From the NCBI RefSeq assembly GCF_014287895.1, contig NZ_JACOPP010000003.1, positions 124,001 to 188,000 on the forward strand: DNA of 64,000 nt, given 5' to 3'. The DNA comes from Lawsonibacter hominis (GTDB taxonomy: Bacteria > Bacillota > Clostridia > Oscillospirales > Oscillospiraceae). Positions 7,978-16,227 of this stretch are shown here, piece by piece. The notes under the pieces were generated by a model. That model did not search any database and was not told the DNA's origin. It was given only the letters and a program-made list of their open reading frames with translations. How positions within the stretch are numbered: position 1 is the stretch's first letter; each line of letters opens with the position of its first letter. Made by a program: the position numbers and the translations under genes.

Positions 7978-9969
7978 TTACGAGATATCCGCCAATTCCA
8001 GATACTTATAGCCCTCGTTTGCAATATGGTCCTTGCGGCCCTGGAGGTTGTCCCCCAGCAGCAGGTCGAAGACGGCGGCGGTGTTCTCCACATCCTCGGG
8101 CATGACCTTGATGAGGCGGCGGGTGGCGGGATTCATGGTGGTCAGCCACATCATCTCCGGATCGTTCTCGCCCAGACCCTTGGAGCGGTTGATGGCGCAT
8201 TTCTTTCCGGAAAGCGCCCCGTTCACGATCTCGTTTTTCTCCTTGTCGGAATAGGCGAACCAGGTCTTCTCCTTGTAATTGATCTCATAGAGCGGAGATT
8301 CGGCAATATAGACATATCCCTGCTGGATCAGGGTGGGGGTGAGCCGGTAGAGCATGGTCAGGATGAGGGTGCGGATCTGGAAGCCGTCCACGTCGGCGTC
8401 GGTACAGATGACCACCTTGTTCCAGCGCAGGTTGCCCAGGTCAAAGGCCGCCATATCCTTGGCGTGGCGGTCGTGCACCTCCACGCCGCAGCCCAGCACC
8501 TTCAGCAGGTCGGTAATGATCTCGCTTTTGAAGATCTTGGCGTAGTCGGCCTTGAGGCAGTTGAGGATTTTGCCCCGCACAGGCATGATGCCCTGGAATT
8601 CCGCGTCCCGGGAGAGCTTGACGCTGCCCAGAGCCGAGTCGCCCTCCACGATGTAGAGCTCCCGCCGTGCGGTGTCCTTCGTGCGGCAGTCCACAAACTT
8701 CTGCACACGGTTGGAGATATCCATGGCGCCGGTGAGCTTTTTCTTGATGTTCAGGCGCGTGCGCTCGGCGTTCTCCCGGCTGCGCTTGTTGATGAGCGCC
8801 TGGTCGGCGATCCTGCCTGCGTCCTGAGGGTTTTCGATGAAGTAGACCTCCAGCTGGGCGCGGAGGAACTCCGTCATGGCGTCCTGGACAAATTTGTTGT
8901 TGATGGCCTTCTTGGTCTGGTTCTCATAGCTGGTCTGGGTGGAAAAGTTGTTGGAGACCAGCACCAGGCAGTCCTCCACGTCCGCCCAGGTCAGCTTGCT
9001 CTCGTTCTTCTGATACTTGCCCTGCTGCTTGAGATAGCCGTCGATGGCGGAGACGAAGGCGCTCTTCACCGCCTTTTCCGGGGAACCGCCGTGCTCCAGC
9101 CAGGAAGAGTTGTGATAGTGCTCGATGCGCTGCACCGTGTTGGAAAAGCAGAAGGATACGCTCAGCTTCACCTTGTATTCGGGCTTGTCCGGGCGGTCCC
9201 GGCCCCGGCGCTCGGTCTGCCAGAATACCGGCGCGGTCAGGGCATTTTCCCCCGCCAGCTCGGAGACATAGTCGATGATGCCGTTTTCATACCGGAAATC
9301 GGTGGTCTCAAATTTGCCGCCCGCCTGATTGCGCAGGCGGAAGGTCACCCCCGCGTTGACCACCGCCTGCCGTTTGAGCACGTCCAGGTAGTAATCCAGG
9401 GGAATGTCGATGTCGGTAAAGACCTCCAGATCCGGCTTCCAGTGAAAACGTGAGCCGGTCTTCTTCCCGGCGTAGGGGGTCTTCTGCAGGCCGCCCACGT
9501 TTTCTCCCTTTTCAAAGTGGAGGGCGTACTCGTACCCGTCCCGATGGATGACCGCGTCGAAATAGGCGCTGGCATACTGGGTGGCGCAGGAACCCAGGCC
9601 GTTCAGGCCCAGGGAGTATTCATAGTTGTCCCCCTCGCTGTTGCCGTACTTTCCGCCGGCGTACAGCTCGCAGAAGACCAGCTCCCAGTTAAATTTCTGC
9701 TCCTTTTCATTCCAATCCACCGGGCAGCCCCGGCCGAAGTCCTCCACCTCAATGGATTTGTCCTCATACCGGGTGACGGTGATGAGACTGCCGTGCCCCT
9801 CCCGGGCCTCATCGATGGCGTTGGACAGGATCTCGAATACGGCATGCTCGCAGCCCTCCAACCCGTCGGAGCCGAAGATGACGCCGGGACGCTTGCGTAC
9901 CCGGTCGGCCCCCTTCAGGGCGGAGATGGATTCGTTGCCGTAACTTTTGGGGGAAGTGCTCTTAGCCAT
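7978..9969 (-). CDS. parE: DNA topoisomerase IV subunit B-type (ParE/GyrB family)
   Basis: This 663-residue ATPase subunit is the partner of the downstream ParC. The GHKL ATP site is near the N terminus (ILSNAIDEAREG, then VEDFGRGCPVDW), the transducer follows, and the TOPRIM metal-binding motifs are EGDSALGSVKL and CTDADVDGFQI. A GAGGAG ribosome site lies 7 bases before the ATG of MAKSTSPKSYG, so this start is preferred over an upstream one. A consensus-like promoter lies about 35 bases further upstream. Confidence 0.9.
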   Translation of the reverse strand: MAKSTSPKSYGNESISALKGADRVRKRPGVIFGSDGLEGCEHAVFEILSNAIDEAREGHGSLITVTRYEDKSIEVEDFGRGCPVDWNEKEQKFNWELVFCELYAGGKYGNSEGDNYEYSLGLNGLGSCATQYASAYFDAVIHRDGYEYALHFEKGENVGGLQKTPYAGKKTGSRFHWKPDLEVFTDIDIPLDYYLDVLKRQAVVNAGVTFRLRNQAGGKFETTDFRYENGIIDYVSELAGENALTAPVFWQTERRGRDRPDKPEYKVKLSVSFCFSNTVQRIEHYHNSSWLEHGGSPEKAVKSAFVSAIDGYLKQQGKYQKNESKLTWADVEDCLVLVSNNFSTQTSYENQTKKAINNKFVQDAMTEFLRAQLEVYFIENPQDAGRIADQALINKRSRENAERTRLNIKKKLTGAMDISNRVQKFVDCRTKDTARRELYIVEGDSALGSVKLSRDAEFQGIMPVRGKILNCLKADYAKIFKSEIITDLLKVLGCGVEVHDRHAKDMAAFDLGNLRWNKVVICTDADVDGFQIRTLILTMLYRLTPTLIQQGYVYIAESPLYEINYKEKTWFAYSDKEKNEIVNGALSGKKCAINRSKGLGENDPEMMWLTTMNPATRRLIKVMPEDVENTAAVFDLLLGDNLQGRKDHIANEGYKYLELADIS

Positions 9970-10002
9970 GGGCCTCTCCTCATTCACATATTTTAACATC
10001 TT

Positions 10003-10032
10003 ATCTTATCCCAATTGGGGGCGGGGTGTCAA
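10003..10032 (-). promoter_or_regulatory. Sigma-A promoter of parE-parC
   Basis: On the minus strand TTGACA is followed by 18 bases and TAAGAT, about 35 bases before the parE start codon. A second overlapping TAAGAT repeat lies next to the -10. Confidence 0.65.
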
Positions 10033-10046
10033 GCAAAGCGGAAAAG

Positions 10047-10096
10047 AGCGTCCGCATTCCGTGGGAGCGGAATGGCGCCGAGCGGCCAAAGACGCT
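10047..10096 (+). other. Structured intergenic segment, possible small RNA body
   Basis: An outer stem AGCGTC/GACGCT encloses a 7-bp hairpin (CATTCCG, 6-base loop, CGGAATG). A rho-independent terminator follows about 50 bases downstream on the same strand. No coding sequence fits. No clear promoter was found and no known RNA family was recognised. The rest of the 9970-10455 gap holds only the hairpins listed separately. Confidence 0.3.
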
Positions 10097-10142
10097 TATA
10101 CTGAAACGGGACGATGCCCGCGTATGCGTGCCGTCAATCATA

Positions 10143-10166
10143 ACCACCGGCCGTGCCGGTGGTTTT
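10143..10166 (+). terminator. Rho-independent terminator (+)
   Basis: A 9-bp stem ACCACCGGC/GCCGGTGGT with 3-base loop is followed by TTTCTG. No coding gene ends just upstream on this strand, which supports a non-coding transcript. Confidence 0.6.
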
Positions 10167-10180
10167 CTGTATACAAAAAG

Positions 10181-10210
10181 AGGAGGCCGCGCTTTTCAGC
10201 GCGGCCTCCT
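10181..10210 (-). terminator. Strong hairpin, terminator-like on minus strand
   Basis: A perfect 12-bp stem AGGAGGCCGCGC/GCGCGGCCTCCT with 6-base loop has CTTTTTG after it only when read on the minus strand. No minus-strand gene lies upstream of it within 400 bases. Confidence 0.5.
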
Positions 10211-10353
10211 GAAACGGACAGTTGGCGTTGGAGGCTGGTTCAAGTCTTCCTTAAACGGGTTCCAATGCCGCTGTCTCCTTTCGCCTTTCGCCAGAGGGTG
10301 AGCTCACCCGGCACCGGCTTAAAAGGAGATGCTTTGCCTGTCCGGGTTCTAGT

Positions 10354-10376
10354 ATGTCCCGGCCGCTCCGGGACAT
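10354..10376. repeat. Inverted repeat upstream of the DUF2508 gene
   Basis: A perfect 9-bp inverted repeat, ATGTCCCGG - 5 bases - CCGGGACAT, lies about 80 bases before the DUF2508 start codon. It could be an operator or an RNA hairpin in the leader. Confidence 0.4.
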
Positions 10377-10455
10377 GCCTGGGGATTTTTGGTATAGAGG
10401 CTGTCATATTTGTCCAAACTGGAAATAGACTGAAACCAGAGAAGGAGGAGACGCT

Positions 10456-10713
10456 ATGGCAGAAGCGGAAAGGACTTATGTGTTTCGCAGGCGGCGGGAG
10501 AGTGAGCGGGAACGGGAGCGCCGGGCCCTGCTGGAAAGCCTGGCCCAGACCCGCACTCTGATCGCACAGGCCTACTCGGGCTTCAACACGGCCCACGACG
10601 CCGATCTGATCGAATCGTACGTATTTGAGATCAACGCCCTCCAATCCCGCTACTCCTATCTGCTCCGGCGGGTAAAGGAGCTGGACGGGGAGCGGACGGT
10701 CAAGATAAGCTGA
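10456..10713 (+). CDS. DUF2508 (YaaL-like) protein
   Basis: This 85-residue, highly charged, mostly helical protein (RRRRESERERERRALLESL, then LIESYVFEINALQSRYSYLLRRVKEL) fits the DUF2508/YaaL family of sporulating Firmicutes. The family is usually encoded next to bofA, as here. GGAGGAG precedes the ATG by 6 bases. The molecular function is unknown. Confidence 0.8.
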   Translation: MAEAERTYVFRRRRESERERERRALLESLAQTRTLIAQAYSGFNTAHDADLIESYVFEINALQSRYSYLLRRVKELDGERTVKIS

Positions 10714-10770
10714 CGCGGAAGGCGCGCCTGCCAAGGGACTGGCAAATATCCTGACGGGAGGTGGCTGGTC

Positions 10771-11040
10771 TTGGAGAGCCTGCTGAATGCCCTGCCCTGG
10801 ATCGTGGGCGGCCTGGTCCTGGTGGCCGTGCTGGCCGCGCTGCGCAAGCCCCTGCAATGGCTGGTCCGGGTTTTGGCGCGGACGGGGGTGGGCCTGGCGG
10901 TGCTGTGGTGCCTGAGCGGCGTGGGCGGGGTGCTGGGCGTGAATCTGGGGGTCAACCTGCTCAACGCGTTGGTGCTGGGCGTACTGGGCGCGCCCGGATT
11001 CGGGCTGCTGCTGCTCATGAACTGGGCGCTGGCCGTCTGA
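10771..11040 (+). CDS. bofA: Pro-sigma-K processing inhibitor BofA family protein
   Basis: This 89-residue integral membrane protein has two hydrophobic hairpins and the BofA-typical GVNLGVNLLNALVLGVLGAPGFGLLL. In Bacillus, BofA holds the SpoIVFB protease inactive in the outer forespore membrane, delaying sigma-K activation. The gene starts with TTG behind GGGAGGTG and lies 57 bases after the DUF2508 gene, the classic pairing. Presence suggests a sporulation lineage, although BofA alone does not prove that spores form. Confidence 0.85.
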   Translation: MESLLNALPWIVGGLVLVAVLAALRKPLQWLVRVLARTGVGLAVLWCLSGVGGVLGVNLGVNLLNALVLGVLGAPGFGLLLLMNWALAV

Positions 11041-11063
11041 ATCAGATCAAAACAGCAGTCAGT

Positions 11064-11100
11064 CCGCGTGGCGGGCCTGGGCCCGCCACGCGGATTTTAT
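11064..11100 (+). terminator. Terminator after bofA
   Basis: A GC-rich stem of about 13 bp (CCGCGTGGCGGGC pairing with its complement) is followed by ATTTTAT. Confidence 0.85.
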
Positions 11101-11202
11101 AACGTTTCCCTAAAATTTCGTTGGATTCAGCGCTTGTTCACAGATTTTTAAAATCCATGTCGTACAATGAGAGGCACTCCATGACGAAAGGGAAGTGTCC
11201 CC

Positions 11203-11844
11203 ATGAAAAAACGCCTCTCCGCCCTGACCTGCGCCGCCTGCCTGTGCGCGGCGCTGGCTCTGCCTGCCGCGGCTGCAGGCGCCCCGGCCGCCTCCGTTCC
11301 CGCCTACAGCGACGTCGCCGCGGACGCCTGGTATGCCGAGGCGGTGGAGGCGGTGTCTCTGGCGGGATATATGACCGGTACCAGCGAGACTGCGTTCAGC
11401 CCCAACGCGGCGGTGACCCGCGCCACCGTGGTGACCGTACTGTGGCGGCTGGAGGGCGCACCGGCGTTTTCGGTGGAAGCCCCCTTCCCGGACGTGGCCG
11501 CCGGGGCCTGGTATGAGACGGCGGCGGCCTGGGCCAAGGGGAAGGGCATCGCCGCAGGCAACGACAAGGGACGCTTCAATCCCGACAGCGCCGTCACCCG
11601 GCAGGAGCTGGCCGTCCTTCTCCACCGCTACGCCCAGTATAAGGGCGGCGATGTGGCGGAGGGCACCCTGAGCCTTTACAGCGATGCGGCAAGCATCTCC
11701 GCCTGGGCGCGGGAGGGCATGGCCCATGCGGTGGGGCTGGGGCTGATCCAGGGCAGCGACGGAAGAATCGATCCCGGCGGCGCGGCAACCAGGTCCCAGC
11801 TGGCGGTGATCCTGCAGCGGCTGATGACCCCGGCCATGGGCTAA
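11203..11844 (+). CDS. Secreted protein of three S-layer homology (SLH) repeats
   Basis: This 213-residue protein has a signal peptide (MKKRLSALTCAACLCAALALP, cleavage near AAAAGA) followed by almost nothing but three SLH repeats. The repeats begin YSDVAADAWYAEAV, FPDVAAGAWYETAA and YSDAASISAWAREG and carry the family signature F.P...VTR. SLH modules anchor proteins to secondary cell-wall polymers. With no extra domain, this may be an anchoring adaptor or a minimal cell-wall protein. It lies directly upstream of a marR-type gene in the same direction (21 bases apart). Confidence 0.88.
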   Translation: MKKRLSALTCAACLCAALALPAAAAGAPAASVPAYSDVAADAWYAEAVEAVSLAGYMTGTSETAFSPNAAVTRATVVTVLWRLEGAPAFSVEAPFPDVAAGAWYETAAAWAKGKGIAAGNDKGRFNPDSAVTRQELAVLLHRYAQYKGGDVAEGTLSLYSDAASISAWAREGMAHAVGLGLIQGSDGRIDPGGAATRSQLAVILQRLMTPAMG

Positions 11845-11865
11845 GAGAGAAAGGAGCGGGCACGC

Positions 11866-12300
11866 ATGGAAGAGCACGACATTTTCCTGTCTTATCTGCG
11901 GGTGACCCAGCATATGTCCCAGCAGTTCCGCACGCATTTCGGGCGTCTGAATTTGACGTTTCCGCAGGCTCTGGTCCTCACGGTGCTGGGAGAGGACGGG
12001 CCGGTACCCATCAGCACGCTGGCCGAGCGTACCGGCAGCGCAAACAGCACGGTCTCGGGCATCGTGGACCGGCTGGAGAAACTGGGCCTTGCCCAGCGGC
12101 AGCGCAGCGAGACCGACCGGCGGGTGATCTATGTCTGCGCGACCGAGAAATACCAGCAATTGCGCCGCCGGGCCGCCACCGACGTCGGGGGTTATTTCCG
12201 TTCCCTGATGAGCGATATGACGCAGGAGGACCGGGATCTGGTGGCCGCAGCGCTGAAGAAGCTGGATGCGGCCCTCGCGCTTCAGGAGGACCGGGAATAA
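11866..12300 (+). CDS. MarR family transcriptional regulator
   Basis: This 144-residue protein has the MarR winged helix: recognition region ISTLAERTGSANSTVSGIVDRLEKLGL and wing RSETDRRVIYVCAT, with helical dimerisation ends. MarR proteins repress their own or adjacent genes until a phenolic or other ligand binds. The likely targets are the flanking SLH gene, with which it may be co-transcribed, or the downstream membrane protein. AAAGGAG precedes the ATG. Confidence 0.88.
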   Translation: MEEHDIFLSYLRVTQHMSQQFRTHFGRLNLTFPQALVLTVLGEDGPVPISTLAERTGSANSTVSGIVDRLEKLGLAQRQRSETDRRVIYVCATEKYQQLRRRAATDVGGYFRSLMSDMTQEDRDLVAAALKKLDAALALQEDRE

Positions 12301-12318
12301 AAAAGTGCCCGGCACAGT

Positions 12319-12346
12319 TTTTTTCCGGGGAAAATCGTGCTATAAT
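12319..12346 (+). promoter_or_regulatory. Putative promoter of the glycosidase-like gene
   Basis: A perfect TATAAT at 12341 lies 16 bases after a T-rich TTTTTT in the -35 place, about 47 bases before the next start codon. The -35 is poor. Confidence 0.45.
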
Positions 12347-12392
12347 ATCTGCATCCTGTGATTGATTTGGCTTGCGGAGGAGGTGACGGCGG

Positions 12393-13481
12393 ATGGCGGC
12401 CAAGGGGTATGGCACCTATCACGGGCGCAGCCGGCTGCGCCCGGCCCTGAAGGTGGTCATCGTGCTGCTGGTCGTCCTTCTGGTGCTGGCGGTAGCCACG
12501 CTGCTGCTGATGGACGGGCATATCGTCTACTCTTCCGACGGCATCCGGCTGGATCTGCCCTTCGTTCAAAAAGGGGGCGCTGAGGACCCGCCGGAGCCTG
12601 CGGGGAGTGCTCCTCTGGTGATCGACAGCCCGGTTCCCACACCGGCGCCCACGGCCACGCCCGAGCCGGAAACGCTGATGCAGGGGGTGCTGCTGCCCCG
12701 CGAGGCCCTCTACGACGGCACGGCGGAGGAGCAGGTGCGCCGGGCGGGGGCTGCCGCGGCGGTCTTTGATATGAAAGCCGACGACGGAAGCCTGGGGTAT
12801 ATCTCCAGCCTGGAGCTGGCGCAGGCGGGGGGCGTGTCCGCAGCCGACCCGGCCATCAACGGGGCCATCCGGGGCCTGAATGCGGGGGAGCTGTATACGG
12901 TCGCCCGGGTGTCCTGCTTCCGGGACAACGCGATCCCCCGCGCCGACATGAGCCTGGGCATCAAAAGCAGCGCGGGCAACTGGCGGGACGAGGGAGACTG
13001 CCGCTGGCTCAGCGCCGCCAATGCGGCCGCCCGGCAGTATGTGATCGGCGTGTGCGCCGAACTGGCCGAACTGGGCTTTGACGAACTTTTGCTGGAAAAC
13101 TGCGCCTTTCCGGCCCGGGGCCAGGTGGACTATATCGTCGCCGGAGAGAATTATGATCCCGACGGCCTGACCGACGCGCTGGAGACCTTCTGCCGGGAGC
13201 TGGAAGAGGCCCTGGCCGATTACCCCCAGCTTAAAGTCTCCTTTGGGAGCAGTCAGGCGGTGCTGACCGGCGAGGCAAACGACCGCAGCGGCCAGACCGC
13301 GGCCTGGCTTGCGGAGCATGCCTGGCGGGTCTATGTCGCGGTGCCTGCAGGGGACGAGAGCGCCTATGAGCAGACGCTGCGCGCCGCCGGCCTGCCCGCC
13401 GGGCGCCTGGTGCCCGTGACCGAAGCCCCTGCCGGAGCAGGGGAGAATTGGGCTGTGCTGACTCGGACGCCAACCGAATGA
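12393..13481 (+). CDS. Membrane-anchored glycosidase-like protein (DUF4015-like)
   Basis: This 362-residue protein has a short cytoplasmic N terminus, one membrane segment (VVIVLLVVLLVLAVATLLLM), a proline/threonine-rich stalk (PVPTPAPTATPEPE, residues about 80-93) and an extracellular domain. The domain has the flow of the putative glycoside hydrolase family DUF4015: YTVARVSCFRDNAIP, then a WRDEGDCRWLSAAN segment, then ELGFDELLLENCAFPARG. In the family the last motif usually reads FDEIQFDYVRFP, so the acidic position is changed to LLLEN here. Activity is therefore uncertain. It is probably a surface polysaccharide-acting or binding protein. Confidence 0.65.
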   Translation: MAAKGYGTYHGRSRLRPALKVVIVLLVVLLVLAVATLLLMDGHIVYSSDGIRLDLPFVQKGGAEDPPEPAGSAPLVIDSPVPTPAPTATPEPETLMQGVLLPREALYDGTAEEQVRRAGAAAAVFDMKADDGSLGYISSLELAQAGGVSAADPAINGAIRGLNAGELYTVARVSCFRDNAIPRADMSLGIKSSAGNWRDEGDCRWLSAANAAARQYVIGVCAELAELGFDELLLENCAFPARGQVDYIVAGENYDPDGLTDALETFCRELEEALADYPQLKVSFGSSQAVLTGEANDRSGQTAAWLAEHAWRVYVAVPAGDESAYEQTLRAAGLPAGRLVPVTEAPAGAGENWAVLTRTPTE

Positions 13482-13529
13482 ACCGAGCAGGGACGTGCTT
13501 GCAGACGCGTCCCTGCTCGGTTTTGTTTC
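13481..13529 (+). terminator. Terminator after glycosidase-like gene
   Basis: A stem of about 15 bp (AACCGAGCAGGGACG with its complement) is followed by TTTTGTTTCT. Confidence 0.88.
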
Positions 13530-13539
13530 TGCAAAAAGG

Positions 13540-13668
13540 CTCGCCGCAAACTGCACAAACTTTTGCCAAAAACTTTGGCGAGAATGACGCAAGAACCGGG
13601 AAAATGTTTTGATTGAAAGGGGATGTACAAAATTTTTGCAGTAAATCTGCACGAAAATGTCGCTGGCC
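13540..13668. repeat. AT-rich leader with two copies of a dispersed CTGCAC repeat
   Basis: The region upstream of the ATPase operon is much AT-richer than its surroundings. It contains CTGCACAAACTTTTGCC (13551) inside an imperfect inverted repeat (CTCGCC...GGCGAG, 13540-13582), and CTGCACGAAAATGTCGCTGG (13647). A close relative of the second lies at 45091. It is not coding. Confidence 0.4.
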
Positions 13669-13714
13669 TTGCAAAAAACGAGAGAAGCAAAAAACTAAAC
13701 CGACAATTTTAAAC

Positions 13715-13743
13715 TTGAAATTCTGCGCTGTATGAAGTATCAT
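13715..13743 (+). promoter_or_regulatory. Promoter of the V-ATPase operon
   Basis: TTGAAA - 17 bases - TATCAT lies about 145 bases before the first ATPase gene, giving a leader of about 135 bases. Confidence 0.6.
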
Positions 13744-13809
13744 TTGGGTATGATCGGGAGAATTTGTTTTTTGTCAAAATGACGCGGCGTACCCGGTGCT
13801 CGGCGGAGT

Positions 13810-13840
13810 GACGGCTGGCGGCCAAGACCCGCCAGCCGTC
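13810..13840 (+). other. Leader hairpin of the V-ATPase operon
   Basis: A perfect 12-bp stem GACGGCTGGCGG/CCGCCAGCCGTC with 7-base loop sits in the 5' leader, about 47 bases before the first start codon. No T-run follows, so it is more likely an mRNA-stabilising or regulatory structure than a terminator. Confidence 0.5.
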
Positions 13841-13887
13841 CGCTTGATGAGCGCCGTGCGCGCCATTTCGGAAAGGCGGTGAGAATT

Positions 13888-14202
13888 ATGTCTCTGGAGG
13901 CAATCAAGCAGGTGACGCAGGCGGAGCAGGCCAACCAGGCCCGCAAGATCGAGGCCCAAGCCCAGGCAAAACGCCTGGTGGCGGAGGCGGAGCGGGCGGG
14001 CAGGGCCCGGCTGGAGCAGGCGCGCGCCCAGGCGGAGGAGCAGGCCCGCGCCCTCCTGAAGGAAGCGGAGGAAAAAGCGGCCCGGAATGCGCAGACGGTG
14101 ACGGCGCAGACCCGGGAATCCTGCGAAGCCCTGCGCGGGAAGGCGGAGGGCCGCCTGGCCGAAGCCGCCCAAAGCATCGTGAGAAGGGTAGTGAATAGCT
14201 GA
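13888..14202 (+). CDS. ntpF: V-type ATPase subunit G-like stalk protein (NtpF)
   Basis: This 104-residue protein is almost entirely a coiled coil rich in Ala, Glu, Gln and Arg (QARKIEAQAQAKRLVAEAER). It matches the G/NtpF peripheral-stalk subunit that pairs with subunit E. ATG at 13888 is chosen behind AAGGCGGTGA; a GTG 9 bases earlier is possible. It is the first gene of the operon and overlaps subunit I by one base. Confidence 0.82.
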   Translation: MSLEAIKQVTQAEQANQARKIEAQAQAKRLVAEAERAGRARLEQARAQAEEQARALLKEAEEKAARNAQTVTAQTRESCEALRGKAEGRLAEAAQSIVRRVVNS

Positions 14203-16226
14203 TGTCCATCGTCAAAATGAAGCGGCTGCGGCTGATCGGTATGCGCTCGGAGCGGGAAGAGATGCTGCGGCTGCTTCAGCACATGGGCTGCGTGGAGATC
14301 GACGAGCCGTCCGATTGGCGGGACGACCCGGATTGGGCGTCGCTGACCCGGCCGGACACGGCGGCGCTCAATCAGGCGCGGGAGGCGAAGTCCGGCGCCG
14401 AGGCCGCGCTCAAGACCCTGAAAAAATACGCGCCCAAGGAAAAAGGTTCCCTGTTTAAGCCCCGGCCGGTGATCACGGAGGCCGCGCTCTTTGATAACGA
14501 GGCCTACCGCGCCGCACTGGACGATGCCGGACGCCTCAATGCGCTGGAGCGGCAGATCTCCGCTCTGTACGCCGAACAGGGCAAGCTCAAGGCCCAGAAG
14601 CTGGCTTTGGCGCCCTGGCTGGCGCTGGACATCCCCCTGGAGACCGCTTCCACCCAGGATGTGGCGGTCTTCTTCGGTACCGTGGCGGCCGCGGTGGATC
14701 TGGACGCCCTGGAGGGGGCGCTGGCGGCCGGGACGGACCTGGCGGCGCTTCTTCGGGCGGGGAGCGACGCGGAGCTGCACTATTTTGTGCTCCTCTGCCA
14801 CAAGAGCCAGGAGGAGACCTGCCAGGCGGTGCTGAAGGAGTACGGCTTTTCCCGCTCTGCCCTGCGGGGCTGGACCGGCACCGCTGCCGAGAACGACCGG
14901 GCTCTGGACGCGCGGATGGCCGAGACCGAGGAAGCGCTGCGCAGGGCCAAGGAAGAGGCGGCCGGCTGCGCCCCCAAAGCGGCGGCGCTGGAGCAGTGCC
15001 TGGACCGGGCCTGCCAGGAGATCACCCGGGAGGAAGCCCGCTGCCGCCTGCTGGACACGGACCTGGCCTTCTTTTTGGAGGGATGGGTGCCCGTACCCGA
15101 CGAGGCGAGGCTTCTGGAGCGCCTTGGGAAGTTCACCTGCTGCTGGGAGACCGAGGTCCCGGCGGCGGAGGACTACCCGGCGGTACCGGTCAAGCTCAAA
15201 AGCAACGTGCTTACCGAGCCGCTGACGACCATTACGGAGATGTATTCCCTGCCGGCCTACGACGGGGTGGACCCCAACGGCCTGATGGCCCCGTTCTATA
15301 TTTTCTTTTTCGGGTTTATGTTCGCCGACCTGGGCTACGGCCTGATCCTGGCGGGGGCCTGCGCCTTCCTCCAATGGAAGGTTAAGCCCAAGGGAGGATT
15401 CGGCCAGCTGGTGCGGCTGATGATCCTGTGCGGCATCTCCTCCGCGGTGATCGGCCTGCTGACGGGCGGTTTCTTCTCGGACTTTCTGTATCAGTTTACC
15501 AACATGCTGGGCCTGCCCCAACCGGCGGTGCCCTTCCTCTCAGTTCCGGAAGGGAGCGGTCTGCCGGCCCCCCTGCTGGACGTGATGAACGAGCCGATGA
15601 CCGTGCTCATCTTCTCCCTGGCCGTGGGCCTGGTACAGATCGTGGTGGGCATGGCAGTAAAGTTTTGGATGCTGTGCCGGGACGGTCAGATCATGGACGC
15701 GGTCTGGGATGTGGGGACCTGGTGGGTCATTTTCATCGGCATCGGCCTGTTTGCCGTGAATATGACCGGAATCTCCGGCATCGGAAGCGTGAACGGCATC
15801 CCGGTCGTGCTGATCGTGGGCTGCGTCATGCTGCTGGCGCAGGGCCGCAACGCCAAGGGCTTTGGAAAGGTGACCGCCGTGATCGGAGCGGTGTACAACG
15901 GCGTGACCGGCTACTTCGGGGATATCCTCTCCTATTCCCGCCTGATGGTCATGATGCTGGCGGGTTCCGTCATCGGTCAGGTGTTCAATATCTTGGGCGC
16001 CATGCCCGGCGGCGGCCTGCCCCCTGTGATCGGGATCCCCATTTTCTTCCTGGTCTTCCTCGTCGGCCACGCATTCAACATTGGCCTGAACGTGATCGGC
16101 ACCTATGTGCACACGTCCCGCCTGCAATATCTGGAGTTTTTTAAACAGTTCTATAAAGAGGGCGGCCGCCCCTGGCGCCCCCTGAACATCGCCACAAAAT
16201 ATGTAGACATCAAGGAGGAACAGTAA
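14202..16226 (+). CDS. ntpI: V-type ATPase subunit I (membrane stator, a-subunit)
   Basis: This 674-residue protein has a cytoplasmic N-terminal half with long helical hairpins (residues about 1-360) and a C-terminal membrane half with seven to eight hydrophobic segments. The essential stator arginine is visible as R580 in DILSYSRLMVMML. This subunit provides the ion half-channels facing the proteolipid ring. Its length is normal for bacterial/archaeal forms. It is followed after one base by subunit K. Confidence 0.93.
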   Translation: MSIVKMKRLRLIGMRSEREEMLRLLQHMGCVEIDEPSDWRDDPDWASLTRPDTAALNQAREAKSGAEAALKTLKKYAPKEKGSLFKPRPVITEAALFDNEAYRAALDDAGRLNALERQISALYAEQGKLKAQKLALAPWLALDIPLETASTQDVAVFFGTVAAAVDLDALEGALAAGTDLAALLRAGSDAELHYFVLLCHKSQEETCQAVLKEYGFSRSALRGWTGTAAENDRALDARMAETEEALRRAKEEAAGCAPKAAALEQCLDRACQEITREEARCRLLDTDLAFFLEGWVPVPDEARLLERLGKFTCCWETEVPAAEDYPAVPVKLKSNVLTEPLTTITEMYSLPAYDGVDPNGLMAPFYIFFFGFMFADLGYGLILAGACAFLQWKVKPKGGFGQLVRLMILCGISSAVIGLLTGGFFSDFLYQFTNMLGLPQPAVPFLSVPEGSGLPAPLLDVMNEPMTVLIFSLAVGLVQIVVGMAVKFWMLCRDGQIMDAVWDVGTWWVIFIGIGLFAVNMTGISGIGSVNGIPVVLIVGCVMLLAQGRNAKGFGKVTAVIGAVYNGVTGYFGDILSYSRLMVMMLAGSVIGQVFNILGAMPGGGLPPVIGIPIFFLVFLVGHAFNIGLNVIGTYVHTSRLQYLEFFKQFYKEGGRPWRPLNIATKYVDIKEEQ

Positions 16227-16227
16227 C

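Noticed and set aside
5683..9453. A 1256-codon open frame on the plus strand
   Set aside because: It is antisense to parC and parE, has no recognisable domains and a Gly/Leu/His-rich composition typical of the complement of GC-rich genes.
10222..10260. GGTTCAAGTC resembling a tRNA T-loop
   Set aside because: No acceptor, D or anticodon stems can be formed around it.
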